From Chersky-267 sp963744115 (GTDB taxonomy: Bacteria; Chloroflexota; Limnocylindria; Limnocylindrales; CSP1-4), in the NCBI GenBank assembly GCA_963744115.1, contig CAVUSI010000003.1, positions 744,001 to 808,000 of the forward strand: a stretch of 64,000 nt of DNA, read 5' to 3'. Positions 44,217-52,783 of this stretch are shown here, one piece after another. A model generated the notes under the pieces. The model worked only from the letters and a program-made list of their open reading frames with translations, searched no databases and was not told the origin of the DNA. Positions within the stretch are counted from its first letter, which is position 1, and each line of letters starts with the position of its first letter. Made by a program: the position numbers and the translations under genes.

Positions 44217-45137
44217 TTGAGCCGGATCCCCATGCGCCTCAGGGCGTTGGCCATGACAGGCCTTGCCGTCATCACCCTGATGACCGGCACCGAAGCCGCC
44301 TTCGCGACCAGCCAGGTCGCGAGCCAGACCATCGATCGAACGTCGCAGCCCGTCAGCGTCAGTGCGCCGGTCGCGCCGGCGATCCTGGCCGAGCGCGCGG
44401 TCGCCGAAGCGTCGGTCACCGACGGTGCGACCGTCGACGCGACCCTGGTCCCGGTCGTCTCGACCGGCACGACCCGGACCGCCGTCGGGTCCACGCCGAC
44501 GCCCGATAGCGCGACCGCCAAGGTCCCGGCCTCGGCCGTCGTCGTGGCGTTCGCCCGCAGCCACCTGCGCGCCCGCTACCGGCACGACGCCACGGGACCG
44601 TCGAGCTTCGACTGCAGCGGCCTGATGTGGCGCGTGTTCCAGGAAGCCGGGCTCGGGACGAAGGTCACCAGCCGGAGCGCCCGCGGCATCTACGTGTCCT
44701 ACCGGTCGCGCGGGCTCGCCTCGCGGACGAACCCGCAGGTCGGCGACCTGATCGTCTGGGGCCAGGGCAGCCACGTCGGGGTCTACATCGGGCGCGGATA
44801 CGCGATCAGCGCGCTCGTCCAGGGCGTCCGGGTCCACCGGGTCCACGCGATGTTCACCCCGTTCACGGCGTACCTGCACACCCACCTGGCCACCGTCCTC
44901 GAGCCGTCCTGGGAGCTCCAGCTGGCGCGGCACGTCCGGTCGGTCCGACACACGACCCGCTCGACGTTCCTGCGGATCTCGGCGAGCGCGTCGGCGGCTG
45001 CCGCCGGGACGATCCGGACGGGCGTCCGCTTCGTCGTCGTGGCGCGCCACCGCGACGGGGCCGGTCGGCTGTGGCTCAAGGCCCTGACCTTCACCGGTCG
45101 GACGGGCTGGATCCGGTCGACCGCCTCGGCTCGCTGA
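44217..45137 (+). CDS. Secreted NlpC/P60 peptidoglycan hydrolase with SH3-like tail
   Basis: 306-aa cell-wall endopeptidase. A signal peptide (MRLRALAMTGLAVITLMTG, cleavage near FATS) leads to a low-complexity linker, then the NlpC/P60 domain (about 105-220) with nucleophile Cys133 in SSFDCSGLMW and His186 in GQGSHVGVYIG. A C-terminal SH3-like segment (about 245-305: VRFVVVARHRDGAGRLWLK) may bind the wall. TTG 44217 is chosen because AGAGGAG sits 4 nt upstream; the internal ATG 44232 is too far from it. It cleaves gamma-D-glutamyl-diamino-acid bonds. Confidence 0.85.
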   Translation: MSRIPMRLRALAMTGLAVITLMTGTEAAFATSQVASQTIDRTSQPVSVSAPVAPAILAERAVAEASVTDGATVDATLVPVVSTGTTRTAVGSTPTPDSATAKVPASAVVVAFARSHLRARYRHDATGPSSFDCSGLMWRVFQEAGLGTKVTSRSARGIYVSYRSRGLASRTNPQVGDLIVWGQGSHVGVYIGRGYAISALVQGVRVHRVHAMFTPFTAYLHTHLATVLEPSWELQLARHVRSVRHTTRSTFLRISASASAAAAGTIRTGVRFVVVARHRDGAGRLWLKALTFTGRTGWIRSTASAR

Positions 45138-45145
45138 CGGCCCGC

Positions 45146-45172
45146 TAGACTCGGCGCGTGGCAGGCCGAGTC
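45146..45172 (+). promoter_or_regulatory. Leaderless promoter and start-codon hairpin
   Basis: TAGACT (45146-45151) lies 6 nt before GTG 45158. GACTCGGC (45148-45155) and GCCGAGTC (45165-45172) are perfect inverted repeats, with the start codon in the 9-nt loop. It could be a regulator site, or a terminator for the upstream gene. Confidence 0.4.
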
Positions 45173-46501
45173 TTCCGCCGATCGATCGATCCGGATCCGC
45201 CGGTCGCCGTCCGGGCCGAGGGTGCGACGATCTGGGACGACCGCGGTCGGTCGTACCTGGATGCCGCCGGTGGGGCGATCGTCGTCAACGTCGGCCACGG
45301 CCGGCGCTCGGTCGCCGACGCCATGGCCGAGCAGGCGGGACGCGTCGCCTACGCTCACGGCAGCGCGTTCACGAACGACGCGCTCGAGGCGTACGCGGTC
45401 GAGCTCGGCCCGCACCTCCCGCTCGATGACCCGGCGATCTATCCGGTCTCCGGCGGGTCGGAGGCGATCGAGACCGCCCTCAAGCTGGCGCGCGCCTACC
45501 ACCTCGCCCGGGGCGAGGCGGACCGGCTGGTCGTGTTCAGTCGGTGGGGGAGCTACCACGGCAACACGATCGGTGCGCTCGACCTGTCGGGACGCCGGTC
45601 GTTGCGCCGTCCGTACGAGGGCTGGCTCGGACGTTTCCGCCACCTGAGCGCGGCCTACCCGTATCGCGCCGGCGACCCTGGCGCGAACGCGCTGGCGAGC
45701 GCCGACGAGCTCGCCGACGAGCTCGAGCGGGCGATCGGGTCGGCCGGGCCCGGGACCGTCGCGGCATTCGTGGCCGAGCCGATCGTCGGCGCCACCCTCG
45801 CCGCCGCGGTCCCGCCGGACGGCTACTGGCCGGCGGTGGCCGAGATCTGTCGCCGTCACGGGGTCCTGCTGATCGTCGACGAAGTGATGACCGGGTTCGG
45901 GCGGACCGGACGCTGGTTCGGGAGCGATCACTGGGGCGTCCGTCCGGATATCCTCGTCGCGGCCAAAGGCGCCACCTCCGGCTATTGGCCGTTCGGCTTC
46001 GTCGCGGCGTCAGGCGCGGTCCACGCCGTGGTCACGGCACCGGGCGCCGGCTTCGTCCACGGCTTCACCTACAGCCACCACGCGGTCGGCGCGGCGGTCG
46101 CCCGCGAGGTCCTCCGGATCCTCGAGACCGAGGACCTGATCGCCGCCAGCGCCACCAAGGGCGAACGCCTCCGCGAGCTCCTCGACGAGCGCCTCGCCGA
46201 GCATCCGAACGTCGGCGAGATCCGCGGTCGTGGGCTGATGCTGGGGATCGAGCTGGTCGAGGATCGCGACAGCCGGTCGCCGTTCCCGCGGGCGGCGCGA
46301 CTGACCGAAGGCGTGCTCCGCACGGCTCGCGCAGACGGCCTGCTGCTGTATAGCGGGACGGGGCTCGCCAACGGAGTCGACGGCGACTCGATCCTGTTGG
46401 GTCCGCCGCTCATCGTCAGCGATGACGAGCTGGTCCGGATCGCGAGCGGGCTGGCCACGGCCCTCGATACGGAGATCGCCCGGGTCCGCAGCGCGGGCTG
46501 A
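45158..46501 (+). CDS. Class III aminotransferase (omega-amino acid:pyruvate type)
   Basis: 447-aa PLP enzyme. YPVSGGSEAIETALKLARAYH, FSRWGSYHGNT, LLIVDEVMTGFGRTGRWF and the PLP lysine Lys270 in AAKGATSGYWPFG. The GATSGYWPFG sequence and EPIVGATLAAAVPPDGYW are typical of the omega-transaminase/adenosylmethionine-aminotransferase-like branch used for beta-alanine, taurine or polyamines. The gene appears leaderless. Convergent with the small membrane-protein gene. Confidence 0.82.
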   Translation: MAGRVFRRSIDPDPPVAVRAEGATIWDDRGRSYLDAAGGAIVVNVGHGRRSVADAMAEQAGRVAYAHGSAFTNDALEAYAVELGPHLPLDDPAIYPVSGGSEAIETALKLARAYHLARGEADRLVVFSRWGSYHGNTIGALDLSGRRSLRRPYEGWLGRFRHLSAAYPYRAGDPGANALASADELADELERAIGSAGPGTVAAFVAEPIVGATLAAAVPPDGYWPAVAEICRRHGVLLIVDEVMTGFGRTGRWFGSDHWGVRPDILVAAKGATSGYWPFGFVAASGAVHAVVTAPGAGFVHGFTYSHHAVGAAVAREVLRILETEDLIAASATKGERLRELLDERLAEHPNVGEIRGRGLMLGIELVEDRDSRSPFPRAARLTEGVLRTARADGLLLYSGTGLANGVDGDSILLGPPLIVSDDELVRIASGLATALDTEIARVRSAG

Positions 46502-46514
46502 CGCCGGGCGGGGT

Positions 46515-47105
46515 CTACCGCCGACCGGCGCGGGTGATGATCAGGACGCCGAGGACCACCAGGACGATCGGCAGGAGCAGGTCGCCCAGACCGGGGAACC
46601 CCGGCCACAGGCGCGACGCGATCTCCGAGCCGCCGGCAAGGGCGAGGATCGCGCCGACGACGAGCTGCCAGCCCCATTGTCGCCGGGCCGCCCAGCGCAT
46701 CCCGGCGACCGCGAGCAGGCCGACCCCGAACAGGAACGTGCCGTAGCCGGAGCCGGCGGGGATCGCCCCGACGTCGACGAGCAGCCCGGGCAGGCTGTAG
46801 GCCGTGATGAGCAACCCGGGGTAGAGCCCCCAGCCGCGCCCGGTCGCCCACGACACGAGGAGGGCCACGCCGAACGCTGTGGTCAGCGCCGAGCCCAGGA
46901 TGTGCGCCTGCGGGTAGGCCTGTCCGAGCAGCAGGATCGCCCCGAAGACCACGAGGAAGACGCCGATCCAGGGCAGTCCGCGGCGGACGTCCTCGTCGCC
47001 CCAGGTCCAGGTCCGGGACTCGAACCGGAAGGCGCTCCCGCGCCCGTACCCCGATCCCGGTTCCTCGACCTCGCCCCGCAGGACCGGTCGTTCCTCGTCG
47101 GTCAT
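46515..47105 (-). CDS. Uncharacterised multi-helix membrane protein
   Basis: 196 aa with an acidic N-terminal tail (about 45 residues) and about six hydrophobic helices (WIGVFLVVFGAILLLGQAYP; LGSALTTAFGVALLVSW; LYPGLLITAYSLPGLLV; GTFLFGVGLLAVAGMRW; LVVGAILALAGGSEIAS; LLLPIVLVVLGVLIIT). I recognise no family function. ATG 47105 overlaps the MmpL-type stop (ATGA), so it is co-expressed with that transporter and may assist it. Confidence 0.7.
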   Translation of the reverse strand: MTDEERPVLRGEVEEPGSGYGRGSAFRFESRTWTWGDEDVRRGLPWIGVFLVVFGAILLLGQAYPQAHILGSALTTAFGVALLVSWATGRGWGLYPGLLITAYSLPGLLVDVGAIPAGSGYGTFLFGVGLLAVAGMRWAARRQWGWQLVVGAILALAGGSEIASRLWPGFPGLGDLLLPIVLVVLGVLIITRAGRR

Positions 47106-49441
47106 CCGGTGACTCCCTCGAGCTCTGGCCGGGCCGCCCCGGCCGCCGGCTCGTCGACCTCGTCCTCGACATGGTCGAAGCCGAGCCGGTCGGCGAACCG
47201 CTTGAGCGGCCCCGGCGCCCACCAGTTCCAGTCACCGAGCAGGCGCATGGTCGCCGGGACGAGCAGGACCCGGATGATGGTCGCGTCGATGAGGACGGCG
47301 ATCGCCATCCCGACGCCGATGCTCTTGATCGTGATGATATCGGCCAGCGCGAACGCGGCGAACACGGAGACCATGATCAGCGCCGCGCCGGTGATCATGC
47401 CGGCGGTCTTGGCCAGTCCCTCGGCGACCGAGGCGGTGTTGTCCCCCGTCCGCCGATAGGCCTCCTGGATCCTCGACAGGAGGAGGACCTCGTAATCCAT
47501 CGACAGTCCGAAGATCACGCTGAACATGATGATCGGGTTGCCGGCGATGGTGTAGCCGAGCGGCGTGAAATGGAGCGCGTCGCTGAAGTGGCCCTCCTGG
47601 AAGATCCAGACGAGCGCACCGAAGCTGGCGCTGATCGACAGCAGGGTCATGATCACGGCCTTGATCGGGATGGCGATCGAGCCGAACAGCAGGAACAGGA
47701 CGAAGGCGCTCGCGACCAGGGTCAGCCCGATGGCATACGGCATCCTGTCCGCCTGCGACTGGAGGAAGTCGTAGCCGCCGGCGGCCGCCCCGCCGATCGC
47801 GACGGTGGCCCCGGTGCCGGGCGTGACGGCACGGATCGAGGCGGTCTTGCTCGTCGCCGCCGGCGTGGCCGCGTCGAGCGGACTGATCGCGTCGAACCGG
47901 ACGATCGGACCGCGGACGTACGCCTTCTGGAGCGCGTCGAGCGCGGCCGCGACCGCGGGAGGTCGCTGGGCGGCCGGCAGCGCGTAAAGCGTCGCGATCT
48001 GCTCGGGCGTCATCGCGGCTCCGGTGGTCGGGTCGGTCAGGGAGTACGCGCCCTCGACGTGGTCGATCCCGTCGACCTTGCCGAGGTTCGCGGCATACCG
48101 GGCGAGGAGGAGCGCGTTGTCCGGGGAGGTCGGGTCCCCGGTGACGGTGACGAGCGCCACGATCGGGCTGGTCTCGCCCTTCGGGAACTCGGTCTGGATC
48201 GCCACATACGCATCGCGGCTCTCGAGACCGGGCGGGTAGGCCGACGCGTCCGGGACGCCCTGCTGGAGCCGGAAGAAGGGCGACCCGAGCACGAATAGGA
48301 GACCGAGGGTCGGGATGAGCACCGCGATGGGGTGGCGCATGACCTGCCGGGCGACGCGCTGCCACCAGCCTTCCCGCTCGGCGACGGACGGGCCGATCCG
48401 GAACCGGGCGAACAGCGTCTGCAGGCTCAGCGCGTTGACCCGCGGACCGAGCATCCCGAGGATCGCCGGCAGGAAGGTCAGCGAGAAGAACAGCGTGCTG
48501 ACGACGACGAGCCCGCCGGCGATCCCGATCGAGGCGATCGCCGAGGCCCGGAAGAGGAGCAGGCCGGACAATCCGATCGCGACCGCGAACCCGGAGAACG
48601 TGACGGCCTTGCCGCTCGTCGCGATCGAGCGTTCGACCGCCTCCTCGACGGTCCGTCCGCGGGCGAGCTCCTCCCGGAACCGGCCGACGATGAACAGCGA
48701 GTAGTCGATCGACAAGGCCAGGCCGAGCATCGTGGCGATGTTGGTGACGTAGATGCTCATCTCGACCCGCTCGCTGACGAAGAAGATGAGCCCGAGGGTC
48801 GACGGGATCGCCAGCAGGGCGACGATGATCGGCATCCCGGCCGCGGCGATCGACGCGAACACGAAGATCAGGATCAGCGCGGCGAACGGCAGCGAGACCG
48901 TCTCGGCCTTGAGCAGGTCCTTCTCGGACTGGCTCGCCGAGTCCTTGGTCAGTGGGGCGTAGCCGGTCAGCTGGGTCGAGTACCCGGCCGGCGGGGCGAT
49001 CTTCGCGCGCAGGCCCGCGACCAGGTCGACCGACTGCTCGTTGGTACCGTTCAGCTGGACGACCGCGTAGGCGGACCGTCCATCCGTGCTGATGAACCGC
49101 TTGTCGCCCGTCTGAGCGAAGCCGACGATCCCGGCCACCGCCGGATCGGCGACGACCGGGGCGAGCGTCGAGGCGATCGCCGCCTGGTAGTCGGGTGAGG
49201 TCGCGTCGGTCGACGCGGTCGACCGGAACAGGACGATCAGGCTGGATCGGCCGACGCCGAAGTCGCGGGCAAGCGTCTCGTCGACGCCGGCCGACTCGGA
49301 TGCGGTGTCGAGCCAGCCGCCGGAGCTCAGATGACTCGACGCCTGAGCTCCGAACACGCCCAGGACGACGGCGACGGCGACCGCGATGACCGCGACCGGA
49401 CGGCGGAATCGATAGACGAATGCACCCCAGCGAGTGAACAT
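47102..49441 (-). CDS. MMPL/RND-family transporter
   Basis: 779-aa transporter with two repeats of one helix, a large extracytoplasmic loop (about 40-190 and 400-550) and five helices. The core motif LALSIDYSLFIVGRFREEL (helix 4 region) and its counterpart FGLSMDYEVLLLSRIQEAYRR contain the acidic/tyrosine pairs of MMPL pumps. These export lipids or drugs by proton motive force. AGGAAGGA precedes ATG 49441. The promoter (TTGACA-N18-TATGGT) is overlapped by palindromes shared with the divergent TetR gene. Confidence 0.88.
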   Translation of the reverse strand: MFTRWGAFVYRFRRPVAVIAVAVAVVLGVFGAQASSHLSSGGWLDTASESAGVDETLARDFGVGRSSLIVLFRSTASTDATSPDYQAAIASTLAPVVADPAVAGIVGFAQTGDKRFISTDGRSAYAVVQLNGTNEQSVDLVAGLRAKIAPPAGYSTQLTGYAPLTKDSASQSEKDLLKAETVSLPFAALILIFVFASIAAAGMPIIVALLAIPSTLGLIFFVSERVEMSIYVTNIATMLGLALSIDYSLFIVGRFREELARGRTVEEAVERSIATSGKAVTFSGFAVAIGLSGLLLFRASAIASIGIAGGLVVVSTLFFSLTFLPAILGMLGPRVNALSLQTLFARFRIGPSVAEREGWWQRVARQVMRHPIAVLIPTLGLLFVLGSPFFRLQQGVPDASAYPPGLESRDAYVAIQTEFPKGETSPIVALVTVTGDPTSPDNALLLARYAANLGKVDGIDHVEGAYSLTDPTTGAAMTPEQIATLYALPAAQRPPAVAAALDALQKAYVRGPIVRFDAISPLDAATPAATSKTASIRAVTPGTGATVAIGGAAAGGYDFLQSQADRMPYAIGLTLVASAFVLFLLFGSIAIPIKAVIMTLLSISASFGALVWIFQEGHFSDALHFTPLGYTIAGNPIIMFSVIFGLSMDYEVLLLSRIQEAYRRTGDNTASVAEGLAKTAGMITGAALIMVSVFAAFALADIITIKSIGVGMAIAVLIDATIIRVLLVPATMRLLGDWNWWAPGPLKRFADRLGFDHVEDEVDEPAAGAARPELEGVTG

Positions 49442-49506
49442 GCGGCGGTCCTTCCTGGTCGGCCGGTGACGTCGGTCCGCGACGTCGAGCTCGGTGTCAG
49501 GGGCGT

Positions 49507-49574
49507 ACCATAGAGAATGACGGTTCTCCTTGTCAAGCGTCTCACTTGACCAGGGGTGGAGTCTGGCGTAGCAT
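49507..49574. promoter_or_regulatory. Divergent tetR/mmpL promoters with two palindromes
   Basis: Minus strand: TTGACA and TATGGT flank an 18-nt spacer that contains GAGAATGACGGTTCTC (49513-49528; perfect GAGAA/TTCTC arms). Plus strand: TTGACC (49546-49551), 17 nt, TAGCAT (49569-49574). GTCAAG (49532-49537) and CTTGAC (49545-49550) form a second dyad covering both -35 boxes. A TetR dimer here would repress both genes. Confidence 0.65.
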
Positions 49575-49610
49575 CTTGGGGAACATCCGTTCTTCTTCAG
49601 CGAGGGGACC

Positions 49611-50315
49611 ATGCCCCGCGTCACCCCGGCCCATGAGCAGCAGGTCCGCGATCGGATCGTCCGGGCCGCGATCTCGGTCTTCAACGACAAGGGCTACCAC
49701 CGGGCGACGATGCAGGACGTCGTCCGCGTCAGCGGCCTGTCGGTCGGCGCGATCTATACCTACTTCGGGGGCAAGACCGAGCTGTTCCTCGCGTCGTGCA
49801 CGATGTCGATGGACGGTGGCTTCGGCGAGCTCGGCGACCGGCTCGCCCGCGGCCGGTCCCTGGCCGACAAGCTCGGGATCGCCGTCGGGTTCTTCATCGA
49901 CGCGATCGAACCGGTCGACCCGGGCACGCCGGGCTCAGCCACGTATCTCGTCCAGGCGTGGGCCGAGGCCGGCCAGGCCGAGACCGTCCGCGAGACGCTC
50001 GTCCGGCGCCGGGAGCAGATCGGCGCCGTCGGCCAGATCCTCCTCCGCGAAGGCATCGCCCAGGGGCAGCTCCCGGCCTGGCTGGATGTCGAGGCGATCG
50101 CCCTCGCGTTCAGCGCGCTGCTCGATGGGCTCCTCCTCCAGCGCGTCGAGGATGGGGACGCTTGGCGGCGCGAGGACGCGGAGCGGCGGGCGTTCGCGAT
50201 GCTCGAGCTCTTGTTGGCGGCAGGACCCGCCTCCTCCCGACCGGCGGTGCCCCGACCGGCGCCCGAGCCGTTCTCCCTCGCTCCGGCGGCGTCCACGACC
50301 GACCTCGCGTCGTAG
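49611..50315 (+). CDS. TetR-family transcriptional regulator
   Basis: 234-aa repressor. The HTH is AAISVFNDKGYHRATMQDVVRVSGLSVGAIYTYFGGKTELF (about 20-60), standard for TetR. The ligand domain ends in MLELLLAAG, then a proline-rich tail. GAGGGGACC precedes ATG 49611. Divergent from the MMPL transporter, which it very likely represses until a drug or lipid binds. Confidence 0.88.
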   Translation: MPRVTPAHEQQVRDRIVRAAISVFNDKGYHRATMQDVVRVSGLSVGAIYTYFGGKTELFLASCTMSMDGGFGELGDRLARGRSLADKLGIAVGFFIDAIEPVDPGTPGSATYLVQAWAEAGQAETVRETLVRRREQIGAVGQILLREGIAQGQLPAWLDVEAIALAFSALLDGLLLQRVEDGDAWRREDAERRAFAMLELLLAAGPASSRPAVPRPAPEPFSLAPAASTTDLAS

Positions 50316-50352
50316 GGTCGGCGCTCGTCCGCGAGCGAGCGCCGATCCCGGT

Positions 50353-51312
50353 TCAGGCCTGCGGCGGGAAGACCGTCGTCCAGTCAGACCGCATGCTGAC
50401 GACCGTCCACCCGTCGCTGGCCGCCCGCTCGAGCGCGCGCTCTGCGCCGGCATCGGTCGAGAACTCGCGGTCCGCGTCGTCATGCCGGATGAGCAACCCG
50501 AGCGACGGCCGGCCCGCCAGCCGAGCGTACGACAGCATCTCGATGTCCCCGTTCGAGTTGCCGCCCGCGACCAGCGGTCGTCGGCCGGTCCGGCTCCAGA
50601 TCCGGATCGGCTTTTCCGGACCGTCGTCGATGACCTCCATGCCGGGCGTCAAGACGATCGAGCCGCCCTCCGCACCGTCCCGGTATTCGAGCGAGGCGGC
50701 GCTCCCGATGACCCGTTCGCGCGGGATGCCGTAGAGCTGGTCCGAGATCGCGCGCATGAAGTCCCGTCCGCCGCCGGACACGATGTACGTCGCGAACCCG
50801 TTCGCCTCGAGGTACCGAAGCAGCTCGACCATCGGCTGGTAGATGCAGGTCGCGTACGGGCGTCGGAGCGTCGGGTGGGATTCTCCGAGGACGAAGGCTG
50901 CCGCCTCGGCCTCGATCGATTCCACGTCCTCGCCGGCAGCCGAGGCGAGGATCCCGCCGAGGACGATCTTCACGTCCGTGTCGTCGCCCTGGTAATACTT
51001 CGCGAACGCGCCGCCGAGCCACTGGTAATCCCGCTCATGTGCGGCCTTCCACGGCTGGCGCTCACGCAGGGTGGGATCCGCCTCGGCGGCAGCCGAGAGC
51101 CTGCGCAGCAGGTGGTCGAGCTGGATCGGCATCGGGTGCTCGGCCCACAGGGTCCCGTCGTTGTCGAACACGGCGACCCGATCTGCCGGCGCAACGTGGT
51201 CCCGACCACCCGGTTCGGTCACCCGCTCGACGAAGGACACGATCGACCGCCGGCTCGGACCGTCCTTCCATGACGCGAGATGCTCGCTGGCGGCTCCGCT
51301 GGGCGACGGCAT
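50353..51312 (-). CDS. HAD-family phosphatase (phosphoserine-phosphatase-like)
   Basis: 319-aa hydrolase. Motif I AVFDNDGTLW (nucleophile Asp, DNDGT variant), motif II TYIVSGGGRDFM, lysine in GPEKPIRI and motif IV AGGNSNGDIEML. The insertion between motifs I and II (about 60-170) forms a helical cap as in SerB-like enzymes. AGGAGGG precedes ATG 51312. Substrate unknown; divergent from the phosphotriesterase-like gene. Confidence 0.8.
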   Translation of the reverse strand: MPSPSGAASEHLASWKDGPSRRSIVSFVERVTEPGGRDHVAPADRVAVFDNDGTLWAEHPMPIQLDHLLRRLSAAAEADPTLRERQPWKAAHERDYQWLGGAFAKYYQGDDTDVKIVLGGILASAAGEDVESIEAEAAAFVLGESHPTLRRPYATCIYQPMVELLRYLEANGFATYIVSGGGRDFMRAISDQLYGIPRERVIGSAASLEYRDGAEGGSIVLTPGMEVIDDGPEKPIRIWSRTGRRPLVAGGNSNGDIEMLSYARLAGRPSLGLLIRHDDADREFSTDAGAERALERAASDGWTVVSMRSDWTTVFPPQA

Positions 51313-51375
51313 CGTGGTCCCTCCTGGCGCGGGTGGTCCGTCATTCTGGACCGCCCCTCGAGCTTGCGCAGGCAC

Positions 51376-51381
51376 GATAAT
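51376..51381 (+). promoter_or_regulatory. -10 element of leaderless phosphotriesterase-like transcript
   Basis: GATAAT followed by 6 nt and GTG 51388. It decides the start: upstream in-frame codons lie before the promoter. Confidence 0.5.
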
Positions 51382-51387
51382 CGCTCC

Positions 51388-52335
51388 GTGCCACACGTCC
51401 AGACCGTCAGCGGTCCCGTCGCGCCGGAGTCCCTCGGCTTCACCCTCCCCCACGAGCACACGGGGATCTCGCTGTGGCATGTCCCGAACCGGTGGGACTA
51501 CTGGGAGCTCACGGCCGACGACGCGCTGATCCTGCCCGAGCTCACCGCGTTCAAGGCAGCCGGCGGCGGGACGGTGGTGGACCTGACCTTACCCGGCGTC
51601 GGGCGCGACCCGCTGCGTCTTCGACGCTACGCAGAGGCGACCGGCTTGCACATCGTCATGGGGGCGGGCTGGTATCGGACGGCGTACTACCCGGTCGAGG
51701 CGCTCATCGACCGGCGTTCGGTCGATGATCTCGCCGACGAGCTCGTGCGGGAGGCGCGCGACGGGGCGGGTACGACCGGGGTCCGGCCGGGGATCCTGGG
51801 GGAGATCGGCACCGACAAGCCGTGGCTGACGGCCATCGAGGAGCGGGTCCATCGGGCCGTGGCGCGGGCGGCCCAGCGCACGGGGCTGGCGATCACGACG
51901 CACTCGGTCCAGTCGCCCGTCGGCCTGGACCAGCTCCGGGTCTTCGAGGAGGAGGGTGCCGACCCCGCCCGCATCGTCATCGGCCACGCCAATTCCTATC
52001 CGGTCCTGGGCCACTACCTCGAGATCGTCCGCCGCGGCGCGAACCTCGAGTTCGACTTCCTGGGGATGAGCTTCACGCCGATGGAGCGACATGGCGAAGG
52101 CAGGATCGTCGACCTCATCGTCGACCTCATCGGCCGCGGCCATGCGGACCGGATCCTGCTCAGCCAGGACGTCTGCCACAACTCGCAGCTCAAGGCGTAC
52201 GGCGGGAACGGCTATGTCCACCTCGTCGAGACCTTCCTCCCGCGCCTGCGCGCGGCGGGCGTCCCGGACGACGCCATCCGGACGATGACCGTCGACAATC
52301 CCGCCCGGATCCTGACCCTCTCGAGCGCAGACTGA
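51388..52335 (+). CDS. Phosphotriesterase-family metal-dependent hydrolase
   Basis: 315-aa amidohydrolase-superfamily TIM barrel. Metal ligands: His22/His24 in LPHEHTG, the bridging position in LGEIGTDKPWLT, His in ITTHSVQ and VIGHANSY, and Asp in LLSQDVCH. The bridging residue appears to be Glu (GEIG) rather than the carboxylated lysine of true phosphotriesterases, as in the phosphotriesterase-homology (PHP/YhfV) branch. Lactonase or esterase activity is more likely than phosphotriester hydrolysis. The stop at 52335 is 5 nt from the convergent osmC-like stop. Confidence 0.83.
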   Translation: MPHVQTVSGPVAPESLGFTLPHEHTGISLWHVPNRWDYWELTADDALILPELTAFKAAGGGTVVDLTLPGVGRDPLRLRRYAEATGLHIVMGAGWYRTAYYPVEALIDRRSVDDLADELVREARDGAGTTGVRPGILGEIGTDKPWLTAIEERVHRAVARAAQRTGLAITTHSVQSPVGLDQLRVFEEEGADPARIVIGHANSYPVLGHYLEIVRRGANLEFDFLGMSFTPMERHGEGRIVDLIVDLIGRGHADRILLSQDVCHNSQLKAYGGNGYVHLVETFLPRLRAAGVPDDAIRTMTVDNPARILTLSSAD

Positions 52336-52339
52336 CCGA

Positions 52340-52783
52340 CTACGCCTCGAGGGTGGCGTCCACGGACAGGGCGACGTTGCCCTTGAGCGCCTGCGAGATA
52401 GGGCAGCCGTCCCGGGTCGCCTCAGCGGCGGCGCGGAAGCCCTCGGCATCGATCCCGGGCACCCGACCGGTCACGGTCAGGGCGCTCGAGACCACCCGCC
52501 AGCCGGCGTCGGTCTTGTCGAACGTGACCGCGGTGCTCACGGACAGCCGCTCGGGCGGTGTCCCGCCGCGCGCAAGCGCGCCCGACAACGCCATCTCGAA
52601 GCACGCGGCGTGGGCCGCGGCGAGGAGCTCCTCCGGGCTCGTCCGGCCGCCGGGCGACTCGGTCCGCGCGGCCCAGCTGACCGGCAGGTCGGTGAAGGCG
52701 TGGCTGCTGACCGCGCTGACGGTCCCGTGGCCACTCATCAGGTCGCCTTCCCAGGCGGCTTCGGCGTGTCGGATCGCGGTCAT
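52340..52783 (-). CDS. OsmC-family peroxiredoxin-like protein
   Basis: 147-aa thiol-dependent peroxidase. The two reactive cysteines lie in LLAAAHAACFEMAL (about 60) and EATRDGCPISQAL (about 125), and SPGGRTSPEELL is typical of OsmC. It detoxifies organic hydroperoxides using dithiol donors. ATG 52783 overlaps the stop of the YcaQ-type gene (ATGA), with GGAGGTCC upstream. Confidence 0.9.
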   Translation of the reverse strand: MTAIRHAEAAWEGDLMSGHGTVSAVSSHAFTDLPVSWAARTESPGGRTSPEELLAAAHAACFEMALSGALARGGTPPERLSVSTAVTFDKTDAGWRVVSSALTVTGRVPGIDAEGFRAAAEATRDGCPISQALKGNVALSVDATLEA

